A DNA stretch of 64,000 nt from Gaertneriomyces semiglobifer (lineage: Eukaryota > Chytridiomycota > Chytridiomycetes > Spizellomycetales > Spizellomycetaceae), in NCBI GenBank assembly GCA_025558075.1, contig JAHLKF010000015.1, forward strand, positions 248,001 through 312,000, in the 5' to 3' direction. The translations under genes and the position numbers were made by a program. How positions within the stretch are numbered: the first letter of the stretch is position 1; each line of letters starts with the position of its first letter. This document shows, in pieces, positions 13,143-23,529 of the stretch. The notes beneath the pieces are model-generated. The model did not search any database. It worked only from the letters and a program-made list of their open reading frames with translations, and was not told the origin of the DNA.

Positions 13143-14444
13143 TTATCGAGTCATCATTTTCTCCTTGGCATATTCAACAAACATGTCAATAAGAACAGGC
13201 CATGCGCTCTCTGTGTCGTGATTGGAGAAATTCTCATCAGAGGCTCTGATGAACTCCAAGAACTGATTCCATGTATCTTTGCTGATGGACTTCCCATAGT
13301 TTTCCTTGATAAGATGACCGAAAACGGTTAGTCTATGGTCTAACGTTGGAAAAAAACACACTGCCGCTGCGCTGTCATACCTGCACGAATTGTAACCAGA
13401 GGTCCAGATGCTGAAATTTTTCTCGTAGGAGGAGCTCCCAGAAAGCAACGGCAGTTTCAAGAGCTGCATCTCTCCAGTTAGCGGGTCCGCCCACTTTGAA
13501 CGACACGGAGCATGCAGCATTTACCGAGACTCTTCTGGCCGTCTGCCTTTGCAAAACCAAAGGTAAACTGGTATATCTCTTTGAACTTTGCGGGATCATC
13601 CAGCTCTTTCCTCATGGTGGGTATAGTATCTCGCATCTTCTCAATGGTATCAGCTCTATGTGCATAGATGAATGTAAGATTTTGTGCAACGGTCACCCAA
13701 ATATTCGGCGTTGAGTTGAGGTCACTACCTACCCAAGCTCTGACCAGCCCTTCAGCCAGCCATCTCGACGGAAATCACACATATGTGGACATTGCAGATG
13801 CCATGCAAGAACTAGTGTCACCACATCCGTCGGATCCACCCCTAGATCCTCTAAAAGCAACAGCGCAATTTGAGTGTTCAATGTTGATAGTGTTTATACC
13901 AAACGTTAGCCATACCACATAATGTCTCCGTTCCCTCGACAAGAATCGCCTCGTCGTCTGCGTCTGTTGACAGTGCCAATGCGGTGAATAAGCCGATGAG
14001 CGAGCATCCATCTGGAATTTCTATTGGATACCTTTGTATTTGTCAAAGAGTGCAGAAAGCTTCTTCTGATCAACTGACGACGTCGGACGTGAAGCGGTGC
14101 TTTGAGAGTAGTATCCGTCTATCGCGTACTCCAGGTTCCAGTCTTGGCACGGCGCCTTAGTGTCATCGGAGGCATGCGATGCTCATCTGTGGTGTACTCA
14201 CTATATTCCTTCAGAAATTTCTGGGCGTACTTTTCGCTAATACATAAACTGGAGGTCAATGGCTGGCGAATACATTCAGCGTGATGGTAGCCCTGGATCT
14301 AGCACTAACCTCGCGCCTGTCAATCCCGTGAACTGTTTGACTTTCTCTGCTTGTGCAGATTTGATGGAACTGCTTGAGAAGAACGACTGCCAAACCACAA
14401 ACCGAGATTAGTAAGGATTGCCACAGTCCGCCAAACGTTACCAT
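13143..14444 (-). CDS. DCN1: DCN1-like neddylation E3 (UBA + PONY domains)
   Basis: Promotes Nedd8 transfer onto cullins. Nine exons (minus strand): 14442-14444, 14310-14386, 14202-14236, 14032-14142, 13916-13963, 13733-13850, 13525-13655, 13381-13469, 13143-13304; 257 residues. The UBA part (SAQAEKVKQFTG, ASEKYAQKFL, NWNLEYAIDGYY) is followed by the PONY domain (CEDLGVDPTDVVTLVLAW, DPAKFKEIYQFTFGFAK, HLDLWLQFVQ, SISKDTWNQFLEFI, AWPVLIDMFVEYA). Eight introns in 774 coding bases is very dense. The first exon is just the ATG, inferred because the next exon opens with an in-frame stop upstream. The kinesin gene is divergent. Confidence 0.93.
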
Positions 14445-14813
14445 CCTGCGTTACTACAAACCATACTCTATAATTGTGACACCGTCTGTGGCCGCTATCC
14501 TTCAGATATATATCCTGTTCAAAATTCGCAGCATGGCATCTTTTTGGTGACGACGGGGCACACTCCGCGGCGTTATTGATAATTCAGCCGCGGCATGTCC
14601 GATAGAACACAAGAACATTCGAATTTCACACAAGTGTTCCAGAAAGCAGCAGCAGCAGCAGCGGACAACGGCGAACAGTTGGGAAGTTAACTTGTTTTCG
14701 AGACGAAGTGAAACAGCAAGAGCGCCTGCTGGAAACAAACAAGCGAACACACTTGAAATTGCAAACATGATTCGGGCCCCAATGGGTAGGCAAGCTTGAT
14801 TTTCAGTTGTCCA

Positions 14814-16424
14814 ATGAATTCAATAAATCTTATCAACTCCAACCTAGACAAAGTATCCCAAGACGAGAAGCTGCTCTCCTCCCGCCCACGCATCGAAAAA
14901 GCCATCTCGCGTTACGCCGAATCTAAGTCGCCACTGCCGTTTCCTTTCTCTTCCAATCTGCAAAGCGCTCTATCCCATGACCTCTCCGATGCCTCTCTGG
15001 ATATTTCGGTCTGTCTTCGTATCCGCCCCATACTGGCTCATGAGAAGCGGTCTCAGATGTTCCCCGCTGTCAAAGCCGTCAACCCCTCTGTCGCGTTATT
15101 TACCCCGAAATGGAAGTTTGACGGCTCGTTGACGAGCCAGATGGAAAGTGTGGCAGTGGACCTAGCTTTTGGAGAAGATGTGGAGAATGAGACTGTGTAT
15201 CGGGCTACTTGTGTTGGATTGATTGGTGTCGCACTCGGTGGTGGGGTGGGCACGTTCTTAGCCTATGGACAAACTGGAAGCGGCAAGACGCACACCTTGA
15301 CTGGGATACAGCAATCTGTTGCGAGAGACCTTTTTGAGTATGCCAGAGAGTATCGGCAAATGCATGGTAATAGGAGTTCCAATGATATCGCAGCTACTGA
15401 ACCCAATGCTGCTCCAAGCGGGGTTGATCCAGACGACGTCGACTTCGACTTTCACGCCTCATTTTTCGAATTATTCGCCAATCAGGCCTATGATTTACTC
15501 AATGATCGCGCTATGGTTAAAGTGCAAGAAGATAAATTTGGATCCATCCAGATTCAGTCCGTTACGGAGCACCGTTTAACGTCTACGCAGCAGTTTCTGA
15601 CCCTCATTTCTCAAGCTGCTGCTCTTCGTCGCACTGAGGCTACCGCCAAAAACAGCCAATCCTCTCGGTCACATGCGATCTGTCGAATCCGCGTCACCAA
15701 CCGGCGAATTCCTTCCTTGGAGGATGGTCTCTTATATCTTGTTGACTTGGCGGGGAGCGAATCCACAAACGACTCCAAGTTTCATGATAAGGACCGACTC
15801 AGTGAGACCAGGGAGATTAATAAGAGTCTGCATGCGTTGAAAGAGTGTATTCGGAATCGTGCCCTTTCGACCTCGGGCCAACGTTTTGTGCATGTACCTT
15901 ACCGTACGAGCAAATTGACAATGCTCTTGAAGTCAGCGTTCGAGATTGCGGACATGAGACAGAGTAGAACTGTCATTGTGGGAACTTTGGCACCCAGTAT
16001 CTTCGACACTCAGCAAACCTCCAATACACTCCGGTTCATCTCAAATTTGAAGGTCGCGGTTCCTGTTACTAAACAGCTCGCCAAACCTAACAATCCTCTC
16101 GACCCGTCCTCGTGGGACAATGCATTCCTTCGATCTTGGGTTACTTCCACTTACTCGCTGATCAACCCCGAGATTTTATGTCCATATGAAAGTGGCAAGC
16201 AGTTATGCAGAGTCCCGGAGGGTGAATTCATTGAGCGATGCTTGAAGTGCCCAGGAACGACAGAGAAGCGGGTAAAAGCTTTCTATTTGAAGTTGTGGGG
16301 CATGGTTGTCGATCAACGCACACGAGGAAGGAAGGAAAAGCTGGCCTTACGACCAGGCGTTGAGGAGAGGAGGCGGGCGGAAGAAGAAATCAACAAAATG
16401 ATGATTGCGGCTGGGGAGAGGTAA
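14814..16424 (+). CDS. Kinesin motor protein, possibly kinesin-13-like
   Basis: Microtubule motor. One long exon codes for 536 residues from ATG 14814. The motor domain runs from about residue 60 to 430 with P-loop AYGQTGSGKT, switch I NSQSSRSH, switch II LVDLAGSE, and ETREINKSLHALKECIR followed by PYRTSKLTMLLK. The LKECIR and INKSLHALK wording recalls kinesin-13, but the class motifs N-terminal to the motor are not evident, so the family is uncertain. The tail is short, basic and helical. The reading frame ends at a TAA that is itself part of a GTAAGT donor. A 47-base intron would replace it with a few residues ending about 16493. Confidence 0.88.
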   Translation: MNSINLINSNLDKVSQDEKLLSSRPRIEKAISRYAESKSPLPFPFSSNLQSALSHDLSDASLDISVCLRIRPILAHEKRSQMFPAVKAVNPSVALFTPKWKFDGSLTSQMESVAVDLAFGEDVENETVYRATCVGLIGVALGGGVGTFLAYGQTGSGKTHTLTGIQQSVARDLFEYAREYRQMHGNRSSNDIAATEPNAAPSGVDPDDVDFDFHASFFELFANQAYDLLNDRAMVKVQEDKFGSIQIQSVTEHRLTSTQQFLTLISQAAALRRTEATAKNSQSSRSHAICRIRVTNRRIPSLEDGLLYLVDLAGSESTNDSKFHDKDRLSETREINKSLHALKECIRNRALSTSGQRFVHVPYRTSKLTMLLKSAFEIADMRQSRTVIVGTLAPSIFDTQQTSNTLRFISNLKVAVPVTKQLAKPNNPLDPSSWDNAFLRSWVTSTYSLINPEILCPYESGKQLCRVPEGEFIERCLKCPGTTEKRVKAFYLKLWGMVVDQRTRGRKEKLALRPGVEERRRAEEEINKMMIAAGER

Positions 16425-17018
16425 GTTCCACCGATGAACAACTTCATGAAGCCATGATCATATATAGGGGCGCTTCGGTGATGGTAAATGATTGAGACTC
16501 AAGTTAGATAGCATGCTGAGCTTAGGACTTTCTAAATGAACGTTCTTCGGTTCAAAGTTATCTACTAGAGACTAGAGGACTGTCGATTTGCAATGTAGAA
16601 CGAGACCTAATGGCAGGAACTACACCATCCAAGCGATTAGCACTGTCATTTTTTTTCTTTCATAAGCCATTAGGGCCACCCTGTTTAAGCTTTGTACGGC
16701 ATCTTGTGAAGGGTCAAGTAATAAACAGCACACTGAAGAGCCCTCCCAGAGCATTCGGCAGTTGTGAACTAGCCGTCTTTAGGCGTAGGTAGGCCGTCCA
16801 CGGCATTTAATGCTCCGTTGTATTTTGGTATCATTGATGAGCCCAATGACTGTTCGAGTTTGAACAGGTGTCCATCTGCCAGATGTGTGATGGTGGTTCT
16901 GGCGTGTAAAGTTTCCTGTAGACCAGTACAGTCATTCAACAGCGCTCTCTTTCCCATTACTCTTGCATCAATACATCAATACAAGAACCCGCTACGTAAC
17001 CACCAGCTCCACTTCATC

Positions 17019-18061
17019 ATGTCAATGGTGAATGCTGTTGTCCGAAACGGCGCTAACGAAAGACTGGCGGTCATCTATGTGGGCAGGGGGCCACAACGCA
17101 GTGTCAGTTACGAGGATGTGGTCCTGTATTTATCTATTCTAACACATACATCGATCGAAGATATCAGGACCCAATATTGTTTGCAGCCGGGGACCAAGCA
17201 TATCTCAGGGAGAGCAGGTATTACTGCAGATGGTGTTCTCATCGCTGGCCACTACACTGTTGTTCCAGCATCCCCTGGCGTGATTTCAACTGACGGCCAC
17301 CGGGCGGCAAGCAGAACCTGCTCTATTTCCATCTCGAAAACCATCACGGAGTCCTTCCGTGGCCAGCATTACTGAAGAAATGGAACACCTAAAGGTCACC
17401 GAGCAACCGAGTACTGAAGAGGATACCGCAAATCCTGAAGTCGTAAAGTGCTACGCTCGCTTCACCCTGTCCTTAGCTATGAGGGATAGACGTTGCATCG
17501 TCACCCGAAACGCAAATCCGGACGTTCTGGAAGGCGCTCGTATTATACCGCATAGCTGGAAAAGTCGTCAGTACACGGGCCTGCCTGACGACATTAGGGA
17601 CACGCTTCTGTTTGAATACAGCACTATGGGAGTAGACGATATCCGCAATGGTGCCTTGATGGAGCGCTCGGTCCACACTTCGTTCAGATTTGCAGTACTG
17701 GTCCGTGGTATGTGATAAATCTGCGGATGCTTGGAGAGTCGTTGCGTTGTCGCCGCAGGCACCACAGCATATTATTGGCACCTTGCTTGCCACCCCGGAT
17801 GTAGGCGAGGGAAATGCCGGAGAAAGATACGAAGATATGTTTATCAATCGAAGGTTTTTGGAGTTTCATCTGCAAACAGGTGTGTTCCGACGTATGCGTG
17901 GCGGGGGGGAACAGGGTGATGATGACTTTGATGACAAACCTATGAGACATGTCATCAAAGTGTGGTCAGATGAGAATAGGTTTGCGGCATATGCCGCCCC
18001 TGGTGGGGACATATCCGCCGCTACCAGAGGCGACATATCCACCGCTGTGGGGCTTGGATGA
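17019..18061 (+). pseudogene. HNH-nuclease-type gene with an apparent one-base frameshift
   Basis: Exon 17019-17217 encodes an N-terminal domain. A probable 97-base intron leads to exon 2 from 17315, which begins with a Ser/Arg-rich linker (PSRKPSRSPSVAS). Then comes an HNH core: a Cys in RRCIVTRNANPDVLEGARI, followed by IIPHSW and GVDDIRNGALMERSVHTSF. This resembles the HNH_2 family. The frame then hits a stop at 17713-17715. Shifting by one base at about 17686 opens a second frame to 18061 (QYWSVVCDKSADAW, FLEFHLQTGVFRRMRG) that continues the family pattern. No intron long enough explains this. A decayed gene, an assembly error or frameshifting are all possible. Confidence 0.6.
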
Positions 18062-19263
18062 GGTAGATCTGTGTGATCGCTCTAGCAGTAACAGGATCGT
18101 AGGTGACCATGAAAATTCCCGGCGGCGGTGCCGCCGTGGGCTTGATGTCACCCACATCGGCGAGTCTATGTTCTTGAACACAAAAGGGCTGTTCAATATT
18201 GCCGAGGATGACAGAAACAGTGGAATTTGGAGGAGACTGCATGAAATGTACGCATTGGCTGGTGGAAGAGAGGGCGGTGCAGTGAGAGAGAGGCTGAAAA
18301 AGCTGAAAATACCGAAATGTGCTGTGTCTGACTGGATCCCAATGCTGGTTGAGTTATTTACGACAATCAGTGCCCGAGAGCTGCGTTTGCGAGGTAGGTC
18401 GAGTGCAGAACACTAATCGCGCGAGACTTATCGAGGGCTATTCTACACTGCACGAGACCACCAAGCAGCAGTTCGAGGGCACTGATTGTCGTAAATAGCC
18501 CGTAACAAGCGTGCTATAACTTATTAATGCCACGTTTGGAGGACTTCGAGGGGATGAACAGACGTATCTTAATTATGCACATGGAAGGCAACGCTACAAC
18601 CCGAAGCAATCTGAACATCACTGCTAGCACTAGCACTAGGAGAAGGATGCTACCTGTTGAATTCTTATTGCAGCCCCAATGATTCTGTCTGTGTTCCAAT
18701 ACTTGTGACCTCATTGGATCAACTTGAGCACGTTGCAACACTCCACATTCCCGCAATGATCCAAGCTTCACCAAAACTGCTGATTGCTGTTAACGTTAAA
18801 TCGGAGATCATACTCATGTGTGCATTCGTTTTTCCCACGACTGAGTATTAACCCCAAGAAATAGTCCTCCGCGTGGTATTATTGCAGTTATTGGCATCGA
18901 CATTTACTTATTGGCATCGATGGTTGACGTTGCATGTGATGAGGACGCTGATGAGTATGAGGACCATGTAGAGACGATAGAGGCATGCATATAAGGAGAC
19001 CGGTGTTCGGTAGATAAACTGTATACAGGTCTATTATAGGACTTTAGAGGCGTCAATATACAGGACTTTTAGAGCAAATCTACTGAGCGCCTACAATGTG
19101 TATACTGATGATTCACAGATTTCTGTATGTTCTCTTTTTACGGCCTGCAGTGTATTGTGTCTAGTCAAAAGTGCTGTGGATGCTAACCGAGTAGTGCACA
19201 GCTAAAATTCAAAGGCTCGTGCGACTTGCACAACAAGAAATCAGCAAATCATCATATAGAACG
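18062..19263. other. Gene-poor region between the HNH gene and SDS22
   Basis: About 1.2 kb. An open frame on the plus strand continues to 18416 (IWRRLHEMYALAGGREGG), but it overlaps the HNH 3' end in another frame and has no recognisable domain. It may be a remnant. The rest shows no supportable exon. It contains the inverted repeat at 18355-18497 and a 13-base direct repeat TTATTGGCATCGA at 18888-18900 and 18908-18920. Confidence 0.4.
18355..18497. repeat. Inverted repeat, 21-bp perfect arms
   Basis: TATTTACGACAATCAGTGCCC at 18355-18375 is repeated in reverse complement at 18477-18497, with about 100 bases between. The inner flanks remain partly complementary. It could be a small non-autonomous element remnant or a hairpin. 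There is no obvious target-site duplication. Confidence 0.8.
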
Positions 19264-20517
19264 ATGTCTGATAGCAAGATAGAAGATGAGCAGCTTCCTG
19301 TCACCGCTGACCATGACAATTCCGATATTGAAGAGGAGTCGAAGGACGTCGGGCGTGCGTCTAACGGTTAGATCTTTCTTGTTGCTCGTTTGCACAAATC
19401 TCGTTGGGCGATACAAACTGAGCGATATGTAGAAGGTTTCTTGGACGATGTTTCGGATGACATAGACGAGTTGGACCTGACCCATGAGCGTCTCACAACG
19501 TTAGAGGGACTAAAGCTGGAGCGATTCAAGAAACTGCAGGTACCGGGATCTTGACGAGAAAGGTCATTACGGCAACGAAACTTACTCAATATGAAGAGGC
19601 TAGGACTTCGTCAAAACCTTATTGCCGAGATATCTTCTTTAGAGGCATTAACGAATCTGGTGGAGTTGGACATGTACGACAACCGCATTACTAGAATCAC
19701 AAATGTGGAGGAACTGACCAACCTTCAGTATGTTGGAAATTTCGCCGATCAAATATCAACGATCTAATTAACTTCGTTTGTAGGTCTTTAGACCTGTCAT
19801 TCAACAAAATCCGGCATATTGAGCGTCTTGACTCCTTGACACAGCTTACCGACCTCTATTTGGTTGCGAATAAGATATCTACGATCAATGGGCTCGACAG
19901 TCTTATCAACATAACAAATTTGGAACTAGGCGCTAACCGTATCCGGGTACGTTGACCGTGAGAGATTTTCCTTGCCGTCATTCTAACGTGGTCCACTGTA
20001 GGTCATCGAAAACCTCGACGCGCTGGTGAACCTGCAGAAACTCTGGCTGGGAAAAAATAAGATTGCAAAACTCCAGGGTTTGGAAAACCTTAAAAACCTT
20101 AAACTACTGAGCATCCAGAGTAATCGCCTAACCACGCTGGAGAACCTTTCTCAGTTGGCAAATTTGGAAGAGTTGTACTTGTCCCACAACGCCATCACAA
20201 AGCTCGAGAATCTATCACAGAACCGAAGATTGCGCGTCATTGATATCGGCAACAATCGTCTCACCCATCTCGAAGGACTAGAAGAACTTGAGGACTTGGA
20301 AGAGCTTTGGAGTAATGACAACCAGCTGGATTCGTTCCAGGAGATTGAGCAACAGCTTGCTTCCAAGAAGAACTTAAACACTGTCTATTTCGAACGCAAT
20401 CCCCTTCAGCGGAACAACGAGTCGACATACAGAAACAAAATCAGGATGCTTCTTCCACAAGTCTCACAGATTGACGCCATCGTAGTACGGGAAGGTTTAG
20501 TGGCAGGTCTGCAGTAG
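19264..20517 (+). CDS. SDS22: SDS22/PPP1R7, leucine-rich-repeat regulator of PP1
   Basis: Nuclear regulator of protein phosphatase 1. Exons 19264-19366, 19433-19539, 19597-19727, 19784-19946 and 20002-20517 give 339 residues, close to the family length. An acidic N-terminus is followed by about eleven 22-residue SDS22-type LRRs (for example LVELDMYDNRITRI, LTDLYLVANKISTI, LQKLWLGKNKIAKL, LEELYLSHNAITKL). A C-terminal LRR-cap-like end (LNTVYFERNPLQ, RNKIRMLLPQVSQIDA) follows. The exon 2 acceptor was placed at 19432 to restore frame (EGFLDDVSDDIDELDL). It converges with the oxidoreductase gene, only 34 bases apart. Confidence 0.95.
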
Positions 20518-20551
20518 GAAGCTTCATTCACATGATACACTTCTTGTGTGC

Positions 20552-21704
20552 TCAAGGCACCTCAACGATCACTTTTCCAAAATGCTTCTGCTCTTTGAGG
20601 TATTGGTAGGCATCTTTCACCTCCGTAAATGCAAAAGCTCTCTCGTCAAAAGCAGGCTTCAAGTGCACCTCGTCAATACGTTTGCACATATCTATGAACA
20701 TGCGCTTGGTACCGAGAAGCACACCGCGAACAATACACACATTAAATAATGCGTCGAGTAGTAGAGGTGGCTTCATGCCGTCAGGGCAGTCACCCAGTAG
20801 GCCCGTCGCGGTAATAAGACCGTCAAGCTTAACCGCCTTCAACGATTGATGGAGGGTAGACATTCCTCCCACGTCAATAACATTGTCGAACCCTTGGTTT
20901 CCAGGAGTCAGCAATCTCGCTGTCTCCCCCCAGGAAGCGTCGGCGCGATAGTTTATGACATGTGCTGCACCGAGTAGTTTCAGTCGTTCAGCCTTCCGCT
21001 CCGAACTAGTAGTTGCGACAACGGTCGCGCCTGCTGCTACGGCAATCTGCAACGCAGCGATACTAACGCCTCCGGTACCTTGTACAAGCACCCAATCTCC
21101 TTCCTTTACTTCCCGTCCCTTCAAACCATAGAGCGCGTTCCATGCCGTCAAAGCAGAACATGTCAACGTTGCTGCTTCCGAGAAGCTAAGAGTAGCAGGT
21201 GCTGGGACCAGAGCAGACTCATGGAATACGCCGACTGTTCGGAGTGTACCATCAATCATCTCACCCAAGCCACCTGAAATGTCCAAAAAGCCAACTAGTT
21301 TGGACGGATCGTGGTGTGGGGTCATATGTGTACAGACCTTGTCGCCTTTCTTAAAAATGGTAACCTTTGCACCTACTGCAACCACTGTGCCTGCTCCATC
21401 CGAACCCGGCACCACGTTCGGTTTGATCGGCAAATCATGCATACCCTATTGGCAATGTGTAGCGTTGTTGTGTTGATCAGGACCCGCCAGCTGAAGCACG
21501 TACCGATGCAATAGCTAGTTCCCGGTAATTGAGGGAAGCGGCATGAATCTTGACGAGAACATCATTGTCACCTAGATCAGGCACTTGAACGTTCTCCTGG
21601 AGTTCAAGGCTGTCTACGCCAGTTTGATTGGTGAGAATCCATTGGGAAGATACAGTAGCGTCCGACATACTCATTTTCGTAAAGTTGGGTTGAGAGCTTG
21701 CCAT
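20552..21704 (-). CDS. Zinc-independent MDR alcohol dehydrogenase/quinone oxidoreductase-like
   Basis: Medium-chain dehydrogenase/reductase of unknown substrate. Exons 21504-21704 and 20552-21445 give 364 residues. It has the GroES-like N-terminal domain (DVLVKIHAASLNYREL, then VVPGSDGAGTVVAVG) and a Rossmann domain (WVLVQGTGGVSIAALQIA, ATTSSERKAERLKLLGAAH, VINYRADASWGE). The catalytic-zinc cysteine and histidine positions are not filled, as in NAD(P)H quinone-oxidoreductase-like members. Its ATG is only 55 bases from that of the divergent SANT/Myb gene, so the two share a promoter. Confidence 0.92.
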
Positions 21705-21759
21705 ACGCGTTGACGACGTTTAACTTTGCACAAGTCTGCCGGTGTTCTTGCTGGAAACG

Positions 21760-23373
21760 ATGAGGAAAGTGGTTGCACTATTGGGCAACTTACGGCTTTC
21801 AAGGGCCTGCGGTCCTATCACCGTCCCCAGGCGGAGCACCATTGCATCAGGTACTTGACCACTTCATAAGTTCTCGTTTGGCTGATGGTCAACCATTCTC
21901 GATTGGACAGGAAGCTTTGCGGTTCGCACATTTACAGGTGAATCGGTGAAATGCCAGTTGTTGCAGGAAAATCAGTTGGGTGTATCAGTTGCGGACATCA
22001 GCAGCATTCAACCGCTCGTCTCAGACATCCGGAAAAGACGGTGGTCGCCTGAAGAGGACGAAACTCTTCGCAAAGGATTTGAGCTTTACGGTAATGCTCA
22101 TAAGTCCGATTTTAAAGGATCCATATGGAGAAAAATTTGCATAGAGTTCTTCCCGAACAGAACTCCTTCGCAACTCAGACGGCGCTGGGCAGCACTACAA
22201 CCTGGACTGAAGAAGGGACGCTGGCATCCCTCTGAAGACTTGGCTCTGTTGAGAGTAATTGCTACACAACCTTTGCACACCCCGAGTGGCATGCCTTTGA
22301 AAACCGCGGATAGTATGAAATTCTTTAGGAAGGCCGCCGAAGCTGTTGGGTCTCGCAATTCTGAAGCATGCTATAATCGTTTCGTGCGTCACTGGAAGCC
22401 TAAGCTATATTCAATGCTTCCACCCGAGTGGATAACGTACTTGACCCAAGGGAGAGATTTAAATTCTTCCCAAAGAGAAGCAGTTGCTAAGGCGCTTCGC
22501 TCGCTAGCTTCCAATGTAGCAGCTGATATCGAGGCGCGGATACGCCACGCACAAGCAGAAAGTGTAGCGGTACCTTCAATTCTCAGCGACTTCCCTCCGC
22601 TTTCTGATGACGAAAAAGAGCGACTCCAGCGCTTGTTCGATGTCTACGGTGGCCGCTGGGCGCTCATTCAACGGGAGTTTCCGACCAGGTCTTGTCATTT
22701 TCTGAGAACTCAATACCTTAAGTTGATTGAGAATGATCAACCTTGGCAAGTGGATGAAGACCGTCTTCTCATCAAAGGCAAAGAAGAATTTGAAGAAACC
22801 GGTTATCACTGGGTTAAGACCCGTGACAATTACCTGCCCCACCGCACAACGGACCAGCTCTCGCATCGCTACAGGTACATAGCAAATCCAGACTTGCACC
22901 TAACATTTTCAAAGGAAGACAAACAAAAGCTCATTGATGGTATACGCAAGTACGGCGCTGATTTCAATACCATACGCCGAGAGTTATTACCTCATCGATC
23001 ACCGTTCGCTCTCGAACTATGCTACATACACGACGTCTGGAAGGTGTTCTCAGACGAGTTTAGTGAGAAAGATAGGCAAACCTTGGAAATGGCATTGGAG
23101 AAGATTGGTCCCAAATGGCCCGATATTTGTAAAGAGCATTTTCCGCAATTTTCAGCCAATGGTCTACGGCGTCAATGGGAGAGTACGCTGCCGAGGAAGA
23201 AGGGATTTACACCACAAGAGTGGGATTTACTTGTACGATTAAGTAACGAGCTTGCAGAGGGTCGGATAACAAGGAGCGACGTCGCATACCAGATGAAACG
23301 AAAATGGACCTCCCTTTATCCGTATATTCGATCGATGAGTGCGAACGGACCGAGACACCGCGCGAATAGATGA
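21760..23373 (+). CDS. Multi-repeat SANT/Myb-like protein with mitochondrial-type leader
   Basis: Exons 21760-21850 and 21938-23373 give 508 residues. The second exon has no usable ATG near its start. The first supplies one and joins in phase. Residues 1-30 (MRKVVALLGNLRLSRACGP...) are Arg-rich with no acidic residue, typical of a mitochondrial presequence. The rest holds about six SANT/Myb-like helical repeats: RRWSPEEDETLRKGFELYG, KGRWHPSEDLALLRV, DDEKERLQRLFDVYGGRW, WQVDEDRLLIKGKEEF, SKEDKQKLIDGIRKYG, SEKDRQTLEMALEKIGPKW. Myb repeats usually bind DNA in the nucleus. Mitochondrial location is inferred from the leader alone. Confidence 0.85.
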
Positions 23374-23529
23374 GCTGAAAAGTCGACGCATGGCAGCGAA
23401 AAGGCATCAGTGATTATCGCCCAAAGTGGCTCCGACCAGTACTCATCAGTTGTCTATTGTACATCTTTCGTAATGAATTCAGTAGCTCTCCGCACTCTCA
23501 GAGTAATTCACATAACTGCTCGAGCTGAA

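Noticed and set aside
17217..17314. Open frame through this stretch (ADGVLIAGHYTVVP) as HNH-gene exon
   Set aside because: It cannot be joined to the downstream HNH frame. Treating it as an intron with GTATTA donor and GCAG acceptor keeps phase, though I am not certain.
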